Assembly: GCA_002722315.1 (NCBI GenBank)
Contig: PBLG01000046.1
Location: 186,001 to 250,000, forward strand
Length of the DNA stretch: 64,000 nucleotides
DNA from: Lysobacterales bacterium
Lineage (GTDB): Bacteria; Pseudomonadota; Gammaproteobacteria; Xanthomonadales; Wenzhouxiangellaceae
Direction of reading: 5' to 3'
Shown piece by piece: positions 36,402-45,000 of the stretch. The notes below the pieces were generated by a model. It saw only the letters and a program-made list of their open reading frames with translations, ran no database searches and was not told where the DNA came from. Every line of letters begins with the position of its first letter. The stretch's first letter is position 1. The position numbers were made by a program, and so were the translations under genes.

Positions 36402-38375
36402 ATGACGCGCCGAGAGAGCAATTTGCCGCCCCGAAACGCCCTGCTGCTTGTGGCGGCATGCTGGCTGTGCTCTTGGTCTGCCCATGCTGCGTTGCAGTTC
36501 GAATTGCGGGCCGGTCCGACGGCCTTTGGAAAGTTCACCGTCGACAGCGTCCGGGTCCGGCAGGCGCAGGGCACCGCAGCCGACGTGATCGGGCTCGCCC
36601 ACGACGGCATCGGCGCGTTGGGAGACCTCTCCGTGCGGTGCGAAATCGAGGCCGGGACACGCTGCAGCGAAGGTCGCGTGACCTGGAACATCGAGGGGGC
36701 GGATCCGCTGTCGCTCGGTTTCGAGCGTCGGGCCGGCCGAGTCAGCTTGATCGGCGATGACGGCGGCCAGGTCGAGTACCGTTCGTCCGGACCGGAAAGC
36801 ACCGTGCTTGCGCTCCGGGATGTGCCCGCGGCATGGATGCCGTCTCCGCTGCTCGCCGAGGCCGGTCTTGCCGATCTTTCGGGCCGCTTGTCAGGTGCGA
36901 TCGAGCTGTATCCGGGTCGTGTTCATGCCGAGGGCCGGATTCGTGAGCTTGCCTTCGATACGCCTGAAGGGCTCTACGCGGGGGGAGGACTGGCGCTGGA
37001 TGTCGGCCTGGACTGGATGGCGGACGAAGCGCGTCTCGGGCTGGATGTCGAATGGAGCGCCGGAGAGCTGCTGCTTGGACCGGCCTACCTGCCGTCGCCG
37101 GAATCACCGTTTACGCTTGTACTTCAGGCGCATGGCCAGGAGCAGGATGGTTGGCGCATCGACAGCGTGAAGCTGGAGCAGACAGGGTCGATATCGCTGG
37201 CTGCGGTGGGACGTATCGTTCCGGGCACACCGCCGCAAGTCACGGCGCTGGACCTGGAAATCGAACAAGCGGATCTCGGCGCGCTATGGCGCCAGGGCCT
37301 GAATTCCGTAGCCGGCACTCGTGGCTGGGGACAGCTCGATCCCGAAGGCCGACTGACGGGGCGGATGCGCATCGAGGGCGACGCGTTGGTCAGCGCCGGC
37401 TTGCGGCTTTCCGAGGTCACGATCATCGATGCGGCCAACCGGTTTGAGGTAACCGGGCTGGGCGCCTGGCTGGGCTGGGAAGGGGCGTCCCGCGCGCTGG
37501 AGCTCGGGGCCAACTGGGAAGACGCCAGGCTACTGCGGATTCCGTTGGGCGCCAGCGCCCTGGCATTCCGCACCGATGCGGTGGGAACGCTGGAACTGGT
37601 TGATTCTTTCCGTCTGCCGGTGCTCGACGGCGCCCTTGTCGTCGAGCGGATGGCGTGGCGCGACTGGGCCGGCGACGAGCGTCGGCTGGCCCTGGATGCG
37701 AGACTGGAACCCATCGACCTTTCCGCATTGACCCGAACGCTCGGATGGACCGAGTTCGGCGGTCGGCTCTCCGGAACCTTCCCGGGCATCCAGCTTTCCG
37801 GTAGTGTGATCGAGGTCCGGGGCGGCCTCGACATGGAGCTGTTCGGGGGCAGCGCGCGAATCAACGGACTGTCGGTCGAGCGACCATTCGGTTCGCTACC
37901 CGCGCTTGCCGCGGATGTCGAGTTCGAAGCGCTGGACCTGGAACAGGTCACCGGCGCGTTCGAATTCGGCCGCATGCTTGGCTTGCTGTCGGGGCACGTC
38001 CGGGACCTGAGACTGCTCGACTGGCAGCCGGTTCGCTTCGACTCCTGGTTCGAGACGCTGGACCACAGCCCGGAACGCGAGATCAGTCAGAAGGCGGTCG
38101 ATTCGATTTCCAGTCTCTCCGGGGGCGGCGGGGCGGCAATATCCGGCACGTTGCTTCGCTGGTTCGACGATTTTCCGTATCGCAAGGCGGGACTGGGTTG
38201 CCGGCTCGAGCAGAACGTCTGCCGCATGCGCGGTCTGCGCGACGTCGACAACGGCGGATACATGATTCTCGAAGGCCGGTTGATCCCACGGCTGGATATC
38301 GTCGGATATCAGCGCCGGGTGGACTGGCCGAGACTGCTGGCGCAGCTGGCCGCCGCCACCGAATCGACCGAGTGA
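36402..38375 (+). CDS. YdbH-like AsmA-superfamily envelope protein
   Basis: A 657-residue envelope protein starting at ATG 36402, or TTG 36423 if the first residues are untranslated. It has a signal or anchor segment (ALLLVAACWLCSWSAHA). The body is mostly beta-strand with many L-G-x and amphipathic repeats, as in AsmA-like bridge proteins. The C-terminal part (SGTFPGIQLSG, AISGTLLRWFDDFPYRKAGLGC, VDNGGYMILEGRL) fits the YdbH dicarboxylate-type C-terminal domain. In E. coli, YdbH works with YnbE and YdbL in phospholipid transport to the outer membrane. The YdbL homologue next door supports this role. Confidence 0.72.
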   Translation: MTRRESNLPPRNALLLVAACWLCSWSAHAALQFELRAGPTAFGKFTVDSVRVRQAQGTAADVIGLAHDGIGALGDLSVRCEIEAGTRCSEGRVTWNIEGADPLSLGFERRAGRVSLIGDDGGQVEYRSSGPESTVLALRDVPAAWMPSPLLAEAGLADLSGRLSGAIELYPGRVHAEGRIRELAFDTPEGLYAGGGLALDVGLDWMADEARLGLDVEWSAGELLLGPAYLPSPESPFTLVLQAHGQEQDGWRIDSVKLEQTGSISLAAVGRIVPGTPPQVTALDLEIEQADLGALWRQGLNSVAGTRGWGQLDPEGRLTGRMRIEGDALVSAGLRLSEVTIIDAANRFEVTGLGAWLGWEGASRALELGANWEDARLLRIPLGASALAFRTDAVGTLELVDSFRLPVLDGALVVERMAWRDWAGDERRLALDARLEPIDLSALTRTLGWTEFGGRLSGTFPGIQLSGSVIEVRGGLDMELFGGSARINGLSVERPFGSLPALAADVEFEALDLEQVTGAFEFGRMLGLLSGHVRDLRLLDWQPVRFDSWFETLDHSPEREISQKAVDSISSLSGGGGAAISGTLLRWFDDFPYRKAGLGCRLEQNVCRMRGLRDVDNGGYMILEGRLIPRLDIVGYQRRVDWPRLLAQLAAATESTE

Positions 38376-38466
38376 GCGCCGAACGGCGGGCCGCCAGGCC
38401 GGTCGTTTGATAGAATCCTGTTCAGCGGGAGTTAATCACCCGAACGGCACGCTGGTGCCGTCAACC

Positions 38467-39108
38467 ATGGAGAATCGACCCTTGATCAAGCGAATCGCAA
38501 GAAACCTGTTCGTGGCCGTCGTGACCGCCGTGCTCGTCGCGTGCGTCACGATCAACGTCTACTTTCCGGAGGCCGCCGCCGAGCGGGCTGCCGATCGCTT
38601 CATCCAGGACGTGATCGGCCCTCAATCGGAAACCGAAGGTGCGTTCCTCGACCCTTCGATCGATCGCCGCGTGACGACTCGAAGCTTCAATCCGCTGGCC
38701 ATCATGGCCGGGATTCTCATTCCGTCGGCCCACGCGCAATCGTCGCAGCAATCGGTGAACATCGATATCGAGAGTCCGCAGATCAACGCGATCAAGCAGC
38801 GCATGACCGAGCGTCAGCGCGAGCATCTCGCAGCGTGGTTCGAGGTCGGCGCGATCGGCCTGGACAACACGGGCCTGGTCGAGATCAGGGACAGAAGCGC
38901 GGTGGGGCTTTCAGAGCGTCGCCGGATGGAACAGATCGTGGCCGAGGAGAACGCCGACCGGCGCGCGGTGTATCGCGAAATCGCGGTGGCCAACCAGCAT
39001 CCCGAGTGGGAAGAGCGGATTCGCGAGACGTTTGCCGACCGTTGGATTGCCAACGCGCGCCCCGGCTGGTACTTCCAGGACGAGTCCGGCAACTGGCAGC
39101 GGAAATAG
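38467..39108 (+). CDS. YdbL-family (DUF1318) protein with lipoprotein signal and internal signal-like segment
   Basis: A 213-residue protein from ATG 38467. The N-terminus is a lipoprotein signal with Cys26 in LVAC. Residues 26-50 (CVTINVYFPEAAAERAADRF) recall the short YnbE-type lipoprotein. Residues 76-90 (PLAIMAGILIPSAHA) look like a second, internal signal peptide. The YdbL/DUF1318 domain follows, ending VANQHPEWEERIRETFADRWI and ARPGWYFQDESGNWQRK. This suggests a YnbE-YdbL-like fusion acting with the upstream YdbH-like protein. The fusion reading is inference; the YdbL match is solid. Confidence 0.82.
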   Translation: MENRPLIKRIARNLFVAVVTAVLVACVTINVYFPEAAAERAADRFIQDVIGPQSETEGAFLDPSIDRRVTTRSFNPLAIMAGILIPSAHAQSSQQSVNIDIESPQINAIKQRMTERQREHLAAWFEVGAIGLDNTGLVEIRDRSAVGLSERRRMEQIVAEENADRRAVYREIAVANQHPEWEERIRETFADRWIANARPGWYFQDESGNWQRK

Positions 39109-39110
39109 GT

Positions 39111-40442
39111 TTGGGGCGTCGCGCTAGAAGGCGGCTTCCGCTGGAACCGGTCGAAGTCGAGATCAGCGATCTTTCCCACGACGGCCGCGGCGTCGGGCGG
39201 GTCGACGACAAGGTCATATTCGTGCACGGCGCGCTGCCTGGCGAACGGGTATCGGCGCGTCTGACCGGCCGCAATCGCCGGTTCGACGAAGCCGTGACGC
39301 TGGCGGTTGAATCGCCGTCGCAACAGCGCGTCGAACCCGAGTGCCCGTGGTTCGGCTACTGCGGTGGCTGCGCACTGCAGCACCTCGATCACGCCGCCCA
39401 GCTGGACTGGAAGGCGCAGCGATTGCGCGAGAATTTCCGACGCATCGGCCAGGTGGAGCCGGCCGAATGGATGGCGCCGATATCGGCTGATCCCTGGAAC
39501 TATCGCCGGCGGGCTCGCCTCAGCGCGCGCAACGTGCCGGGCAAGGGCAGGGTGCTGGTGGGTTTTCGCGAGATCGGCGGTCGCTACGTGGCCGACATCG
39601 AGGCCTGCCGCGTGCTGCACCCTGCGTTCGCCGATCGCCTGATGGAGCTTTCGGACCTGATCGGTCGGCTGAGCATTCCCGACCGGATCGCGCAGATCGA
39701 GTGCGCCGCCGGAGACGATACGGCGGCAATCGTGTTGCGCCACCTCGAGCCGCTGACGTCGGGTGACGAGAACAACCTGATCGCTTGGTCGGAGGCCTCC
39801 GGTATCGCCGTGTGGCTGCAGTCGGCCGGTCCGGCCAGCGTCAAGCGCCTCTGCCCGGAGACGCACCAGCTGACGTACAGGCTGGAAGCCTTCGATCTCG
39901 AGTTCGCTTTTCATCCGCAACAATTCGTGCAGGTCAACGCCGAGGTCAACCGCAAGCTGGCGCAGAAAGCCGTCGAACTGATGGCGGCCGGGCCGGAAGA
40001 CCGTGTCCTCGACCTGTTCTGCGGACTGGGCAACTTTTCGCTGCCGCTGGCTCGCGGTGCCGGGGAAGTGCTGGGCGTGGAGCTGGACGAAAGCCTGGTC
40101 GAGTCGGCGCGCGGGAACGCCGATGCCAACGGGATCGAAAACGCTCGCTTCGTGTCGGCAGACCTGATGCAGTCGGCCGACGACCTGCCGTGGATGAAGC
40201 AGGCGTTCGACGGGGTGCTGATCGATCCGCCGCGTTCGGGCGCGGCCGAAATCCTGCCGCTGGTGGCGGCCACCGGAGCGCCGCGCATCGTCTACGTATC
40301 GTGCGATCCGGCGACGCTTGCCCGGGACGCGGGTACGCTGGTCAACGAATACGGATACCGGCTGGAACGCGCCGGGATCGCGGACATGTTTCCGCACACC
40401 GCGCATGTCGAATCGCTTGCGCTGTTCGTCGGGGCCGAATGA
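39111..40442 (+). CDS. rlmD: 23S rRNA (uracil-1939-C5) methyltransferase RlmD
   Basis: SAM-dependent RNA methyltransferase with an N-terminal TRAM domain (VEVEISDLSHDGRGVGR) and a [4Fe-4S] cluster. The cluster ligands are in ECPWFGYCGGCALQHL near residue 80, with the fourth cysteine in IEACRVLH. The SAM site is DLFCGLGNFSLPLA; catalysis uses the cysteine of VYVSCDPATLARD and IDPPRSGA. TTG at 39111, three bases after the ydbL-like stop and close behind a GGAAATAGG ribosome site, gives 443 residues (E. coli 433). It overlaps nagZ by 4 bases. Confidence 0.94.
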   Translation: MGRRARRRLPLEPVEVEISDLSHDGRGVGRVDDKVIFVHGALPGERVSARLTGRNRRFDEAVTLAVESPSQQRVEPECPWFGYCGGCALQHLDHAAQLDWKAQRLRENFRRIGQVEPAEWMAPISADPWNYRRRARLSARNVPGKGRVLVGFREIGGRYVADIEACRVLHPAFADRLMELSDLIGRLSIPDRIAQIECAAGDDTAAIVLRHLEPLTSGDENNLIAWSEASGIAVWLQSAGPASVKRLCPETHQLTYRLEAFDLEFAFHPQQFVQVNAEVNRKLAQKAVELMAAGPEDRVLDLFCGLGNFSLPLARGAGEVLGVELDESLVESARGNADANGIENARFVSADLMQSADDLPWMKQAFDGVLIDPPRSGAAEILPLVAATGAPRIVYVSCDPATLARDAGTLVNEYGYRLERAGIADMFPHTAHVESLALFVGAE

Positions 40443-41458
40443 TGCGTACCGGCCTGATCGTGGGCATCGACGGGCACGCCCTGGACCGGCGTTCGCGGCG
40501 CGTGCTGGCGCACCCGGCCGTGGTCGGCGTGATCCTGTTTTCGAGAAATTACCGGGATTCCGGGCAGCTGATCGCTCTGTGCGACGAGATCCGGGCGCTG
40601 CGCGAACCCCGCCTGCTGATCTGCGTCGACCAGGAGGGTGGACGCGTTCAGCGCTTCCGTTCCGGGTTCACCGCCCTGCCGCCGCTGGGCGAACTGGGGC
40701 GGTGGTATCGCAGCCACCCGGAGCGCGCGCTGGACCTGGCCTATCGCCACGGCCGGATCATGGCCGCCGAGGTGCTGGGCCACGGCGTGGACCTGAGCCT
40801 GGCGCCGGTGCTCGACCTGGATCGGGGCAGCGAGGTCATCGGCGATCGCGCGTTTTCCGATGATTCGACGGCTGTCATGGCCCTGGCCGGACATTACCTC
40901 GCCGGCATGCGCGATGCCGGGATGAAGAACTGCGGCAAGCATTTTCCGGGGCACGGGTCGGTGCGCGCCGATACCCACCACGAAGTCGTCGTCGACGCTC
41001 GGAGCCGGGACCAGATGGCCGACGACATCGCGCCGTTCGCCGAACTGGCGGGACAACTCGATTCGGTGATGCCTGCGCACGTGTGCTATTCGTGCATGGA
41101 CGACCGGCCCGCGGGCTTTTCGCGTGCTTGGATCCAGGAGGTTCTGCGCAACGAGCTCGGCTTCGGCGGTATCGTGATATCCGACGATCTGGACATGAGC
41201 GGCGCCGTCGTGGCCGGCTCGGTCCAGGACCGTTGGCAAGCCTGCGAGTCGGCCGGTTGTGACCTGGCACTCGTCTGCGATCCATCTTCGGCAGAGGGTC
41301 TGGTCTCCTCGGCCGATGCCGAATACGAACAATTCGAAGGCGCGCGTGCGTCGGCAGGCAGGCTCCTCGGCCAGGCCCAGTTCACGCTGGCCGAGCAGGA
41401 AACGGTTTCCGAATTCCGCGCCTGGAAGCAATCTCTGAACAAGCTGGCAGGAGAATAG
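40439..41458 (+). CDS. nagZ: Beta-N-acetylhexosaminidase NagZ
   Basis: Cytoplasmic family 3 glycosidase that removes N-acetylglucosamine from recycled muropeptides and so influences beta-lactamase signalling. It is 339 residues from ATG 40439, overlapping the rlmD stop (ATGA). The substrate pocket CVDQEGGRVQRFR, the KHFPGHGSVRADTHH loop with catalytic histidine, and the nucleophile in SDDLDMSGA are present. It is followed by the channel gene after one base. Confidence 0.95.
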   Translation: MMRTGLIVGIDGHALDRRSRRVLAHPAVVGVILFSRNYRDSGQLIALCDEIRALREPRLLICVDQEGGRVQRFRSGFTALPPLGELGRWYRSHPERALDLAYRHGRIMAAEVLGHGVDLSLAPVLDLDRGSEVIGDRAFSDDSTAVMALAGHYLAGMRDAGMKNCGKHFPGHGSVRADTHHEVVVDARSRDQMADDIAPFAELAGQLDSVMPAHVCYSCMDDRPAGFSRAWIQEVLRNELGFGGIVISDDLDMSGAVVAGSVQDRWQACESAGCDLALVCDPSSAEGLVSSADAEYEQFEGARASAGRLLGQAQFTLAEQETVSEFRAWKQSLNKLAGE

Positions 41459-41459
41459 A

Positions 41460-42575
41460 GTGGAGAACCTGTTCGACCGCATTTCCGGACTGATCGGCAT
41501 GAATCCATGGACGGTCCAGGCATTCGTCGTGATCCTGGCCGCGCTGCTGCTCGATCTGCTGTTCCGGAAGCTGATCAATCGCGTGGAGCGCCTGGCCGGC
41601 AGTTCGCGGCACCACTGGGACGACGCCATCGTCTATGCCGGCAAGCGGCCGGTCTCGCTGTTGATCTACGGACAGGGACTGCTGATCGCCGCGCGCATTC
41701 TCCAACCCCACACCGCGGCGGCATTGTTCCGGATCGAATGGCTGCAGCTCGCGCAGCAGTTGTTGCTGGTTGCAACGGCAAGCTGGTTCGCCTTCCGGCT
41801 TGTCAGCGGGTTCGAGAAGGCTTTCATCGAACATCGCCGCGCAGCCAACCGGGAGTTCGATATCACCACGGTCAGCGTGCTGGCCCGGATCGTCCGCATC
41901 GCGGTGGTCGTGACCGGCGTATTGACCGCGCTTAGCATCCTGGAAATTCCGATTTCCGGGCTGCTCGCCGCCGGCGGCGTCGGCGGCATTGCCATTGGCC
42001 TGGCCGCGCGCGATCTGCTGGCGAATTTCTTCGGCGGTTTCATGGTGTTCATGGACAGGCCGTTTTCGGTAGGCGACTGGGTGCGTTCGCCGGACCGGGA
42101 TATCGAAGGCGTGGTCCAGAAGATCGGGTGGCGGGTCACCACGATAATGAAATTCGACCGTCGGCCGATGTACGTGCCCAACGCCACCTTCACCACGATC
42201 ACGGTCGAGAATCCGTCGCGGATGACCCACCGGCGCATTTTCGAACACGTCGGCGTGCGTTACGACGACTTTGCCCAGGTCAAGTCGATCGTGGATTCGA
42301 TCCGGTCGATGCTGCAGACGCACGAAGACATTGCGGCCGACGAAACGCTGATCGTTCATTTCAACCAGTTCGGTGCGTCTTCGCTCGACATCATGTTCTA
42401 CTGCTTTACCCGAACGACGCAGTGGATCGAATACCACCGGGTGCGCGAAGACGTGTTGCTCAGGATCGGCGAAATCATCGAGCAGCACGGCGGCGAGATC
42501 GCTTTCCCGACACGCACGCTCAAGATCGATTCGGTGCCAGGCGCACTCGAACGCCAGGAGAACCAACCGTCATGA
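41460..42575 (+). CDS. MscS-family mechanosensitive ion channel
   Basis: A 371-residue inner-membrane channel, GTG start at 41460. It has about five membrane segments (near residues 18-37, 60-80, 95-115, 140-160 and the pore helix). The pore-lining TM3 GLLAAGGVGGIAIGLAARDLLANFFGG is followed by the MscS beta domain (FMDRPFSVGDWVR). The length and extra N-terminal helices suggest an YnaI/YbdG-like member rather than the three-helix MscS. It would relieve osmotic downshock. Confidence 0.93.
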   Translation: MENLFDRISGLIGMNPWTVQAFVVILAALLLDLLFRKLINRVERLAGSSRHHWDDAIVYAGKRPVSLLIYGQGLLIAARILQPHTAAALFRIEWLQLAQQLLLVATASWFAFRLVSGFEKAFIEHRRAANREFDITTVSVLARIVRIAVVVTGVLTALSILEIPISGLLAAGGVGGIAIGLAARDLLANFFGGFMVFMDRPFSVGDWVRSPDRDIEGVVQKIGWRVTTIMKFDRRPMYVPNATFTTITVENPSRMTHRRIFEHVGVRYDDFAQVKSIVDSIRSMLQTHEDIAADETLIVHFNQFGASSLDIMFYCFTRTTQWIEYHRVREDVLLRIGEIIEQHGGEIAFPTRTLKIDSVPGALERQENQPS

Positions 42576-43096
42576 TGCCAAGAGGCGCCTACAGGATATT
42601 CGACGCCGCGCGCGTAGCGGCCGCCTACGACGAGATGGCAGCGCACCTGAACGAGAAGTTGCCCGATCGGGAAATCCTGCTGCTGCCGGTGATGACAGGC
42701 GGCATGTTTCCGGCCTGCGAACTCGCCCGCCGCATTCGCAGGCCGATGCGGTTGGACTACGTACACGCCACGCGATACCGGGGCGAAACGAGAGGCGCTG
42801 AAATCCAGTGGCTGCATTGGCCGGCCCTCCCGGCGGGCGACGAGACCGTATTGCTGATCGACGATATCTTCGACGAAGGCCATACGCTGGCGGCCATACG
42901 CGACCGGCTCCCGGAACGCTATCGAGTCATTTCCGTGGCGCTGGCGCTGAAGCAGCACGATCGCGGACTGGCGCGTGACTGGGTCGATGTCCATGGCCTG
43001 GTCGTTCCCGACGTCTACGTATTCGGCTGCGGCATGGACTACAAGGAGAATTTCCGGGAACTGCCCGATATCTGGGCGGTGCCTTCTGACGATTGA
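42572..43096 (+). CDS. Hypoxanthine-guanine phosphoribosyltransferase family protein
   Basis: Type I phosphoribosyltransferase of 174 residues, starting at ATG 42572 within the mscS stop (ATGA). The PRPP loop VLLIDDIFDEGHTL, the MTGGMFPACELARRI pyrophosphate region and the C-terminal hood ending GCGMDYKENFRELPDIW are the HPRT pattern. The downstream methylthioinosine phosphorylase releases hypoxanthine, the natural substrate for this enzyme, so the pair makes a short salvage path back to IMP. Confidence 0.9.
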   Translation: MMPRGAYRIFDAARVAAAYDEMAAHLNEKLPDREILLLPVMTGGMFPACELARRIRRPMRLDYVHATRYRGETRGAEIQWLHWPALPAGDETVLLIDDIFDEGHTLAAIRDRLPERYRVISVALALKQHDRGLARDWVDVHGLVVPDVYVFGCGMDYKENFRELPDIWAVPSDD

Positions 43097-43145
43097 ATAA
43101 GCTCAAGTTGCCTTCAATGGGGTGCAATTCCCGGGAGAATTGGAT

Positions 43146-43886
43146 ATGAAGCTTGCAGTGATTGGTGGCACCGGCGCGCTGGAGATGTTTCGCAAGCTGC
43201 GCAGCACGGCCATGACGACGCCTTTCGGCGCGCCCTCGGATCGTCCGCGGCAGGTCGACGTCGGTGGCTCGGAGGTCTGGTTCCTCGCGCGTCACGGCGA
43301 CCCGCACCGTATACCGCCGCACAAGATCAACTACAGGGCGAACATCCATGCACTGAAGGTCCTGGGCGTCGATTCGGTACTCGCGATCAACGCCGTGGGC
43401 GGGCTGGTGCCGGGACTTTCGGCCGGCACCATGGTCGCGCCCGATCAGCTTATCGACTATACCTGGGGCAGGGCGCACACCTTCAGCGACGGCGGTTCGG
43501 CACCGCTCAGGCATATCGACTTCACGCACCCCTTCGATGGCCCGCTGCGTGAGCGACTGCTGGTCGCGGCCGGAAGGGCCGGGCACGAAGTCGTCGACGG
43601 CGGCTGCCACGCGGTAACCCAGGGGCCCCGGCTGGAGACCGCGGCGGAGGTCTCGAGACTGGCGGCCGACGGCTGCGACCTGGTCGGCATGACCGCGATG
43701 CCGGAAGCGGCACTGGCGCGTGAAGCCGGGCTCGATTATGCAAGTCTGTGCGTGGTGGCAAACGCCGGCGCCGGCCTCGAAGACGGTCCGATAACCGAGG
43801 ACGACATTCATCGGGTGCTCCAGGCAGCCATGCGGAACGTCAAGGACGTGATCGTCGCCCTGGCCGGTTCCGACCCGGGGAATTGA
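43146..43886 (+). CDS. S-methyl-5'-thioinosine phosphorylase (MTAP/PNP family)
   Basis: Purine nucleoside phosphorylase of the MTAP family, 246 residues from ATG 43146. It has LAVIGGTGAL, the phosphate-binding LARHGDPHRIPPHKINYRAN, NAVGGLVPGLSAG and TQGPRLETAAEV. In Pseudomonas the same position next to nagZ is held by a methylthioinosine phosphorylase, which supports that substrate. Methylthioadenosine as substrate is the main alternative. With the upstream phosphoribosyltransferase it would salvage the by-product of polyamine or homoserine-lactone synthesis. Confidence 0.87.
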   Translation: MKLAVIGGTGALEMFRKLRSTAMTTPFGAPSDRPRQVDVGGSEVWFLARHGDPHRIPPHKINYRANIHALKVLGVDSVLAINAVGGLVPGLSAGTMVAPDQLIDYTWGRAHTFSDGGSAPLRHIDFTHPFDGPLRERLLVAAGRAGHEVVDGGCHAVTQGPRLETAAEVSRLAADGCDLVGMTAMPEAALAREAGLDYASLCVVANAGAGLEDGPITEDDIHRVLQAAMRNVKDVIVALAGSDPGN

Positions 43887-44055
43887 AACGCTCCGCGCGA
43901 GGAGATTCCGGCCGGATTCCCGCGTGTCTTCCTGCCGGGTTGATGCAATCCGTTGGGACCTCGGGTCCAAGATGTGACCTCCATCGCGATAGTTCTGCTT
44001 GGCGCATCCACACCATTCCGGTAACATGGAATTTCCCTCATCCAGCGAGTTTCCG

Positions 44056-44949
44056 ATGCCTGTTTCGCTTCGTTTGAGCACATTGAATGTCAGCAGCAAG
44101 GATTTGAAAGTATTGAGATCCCTGCTGGGACTTTCGGGCGGAAAATCGGATCAGTCCTGGGAAATCGACGTCGATCGCGAGGATGGCGACGCAGTGCTTG
44201 TCGATGTCGACAATCCGGACGGCGCGGCCATCTGGCCCGAGGTCAGCCAGCAGCGGCGCCCGGCCGCGGCACTGACCCGTCGGCGCGACTTTGCTGCTCG
44301 GCTCGTGCTTCACAAACCGATACGCTCGCAGCAGCTGCTTAGGCTGCTGTCGGATCTGTCCAGCGCATCCAGTGATCCCCAGCTTGACGATCAGTGGCCG
44401 ATCCTGGCATTCGGCGACGATTCGGCCGAGCTTCCGCTGGCCGAACACCTGCGGCGGCACAACTGGGACCAGCCCGTGATGATCGGCGGCGACTATCTGC
44501 CCGAGCTGGTGATCGATCCCGGTTCCGGCGTCTGGTATTCGAGCGCTTCGGACAGGGATCTGGCGCGGCTGTTGCGGCGCCATTTCGCCCGAGGCGAGGC
44601 GCGTGCGCTGGCCAGCCAGGAACTGGTCGAGCATACCGAAGGGCTGGAACAGCAGAACCTGGCAAACCTGAAATGGCGCGCCGGCCTGGCGCTCTCCAGC
44701 GGCGCGCTGCATCCGGATCTTGCCGGTGAAATCCGATTCATGCTGCCCCAGGTGCCGTTGCAGGCGCTGTCGGATACAGCATATTCCCGCCAGGCGAGAA
44801 TCCTGATCCGCCAGCCCGTTGGCGTCGAAGAACTGGCGGAAAGCGCGAAGGCGGATCGCGGAGACGTCGCCGAATTTCTCAATGCCTGCTATACCTGCGG
44901 GTTCCTGCTGCTCGATTCATCGGCTGGCGGATCGGCCCGAACCGGTTGA
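44056..44949 (+). CDS. Unrecognised protein with degenerate receiver-like N-terminus
   Basis: I do not recognise this protein. From ATG 44056 it is 297 residues; ATG 44026 and 43999 are alternatives. The N-terminal 110 residues have a strand-helix rhythm with ILVDVDNPDG-like VLVDVDNPDG and an LVLHKPIRSQQLLRLL segment, like a response regulator with the conserved lysine-proline but no clear phospho-acidic pocket. The middle contains two WPILAFGDD / VMIGGDYLPELVI units. The last 60 residues (ILIRQPVGVEELAESAKADRGDVAEFLNAC) resemble a small winged-helix. It could be a pseudo-receiver regulator. It precedes the HMG-CoA synthase by 51 bases. Confidence 0.65.
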   Translation: MPVSLRLSTLNVSSKDLKVLRSLLGLSGGKSDQSWEIDVDREDGDAVLVDVDNPDGAAIWPEVSQQRRPAAALTRRRDFAARLVLHKPIRSQQLLRLLSDLSSASSDPQLDDQWPILAFGDDSAELPLAEHLRRHNWDQPVMIGGDYLPELVIDPGSGVWYSSASDRDLARLLRRHFARGEARALASQELVEHTEGLEQQNLANLKWRAGLALSSGALHPDLAGEIRFMLPQVPLQALSDTAYSRQARILIRQPVGVEELAESAKADRGDVAEFLNACYTCGFLLLDSSAGGSARTG

Positions 44950-45000
44950 CCGTGTAGCTGTGCTATTTTCCTGCGCTGGGCTAATCATCGGAATATCATC

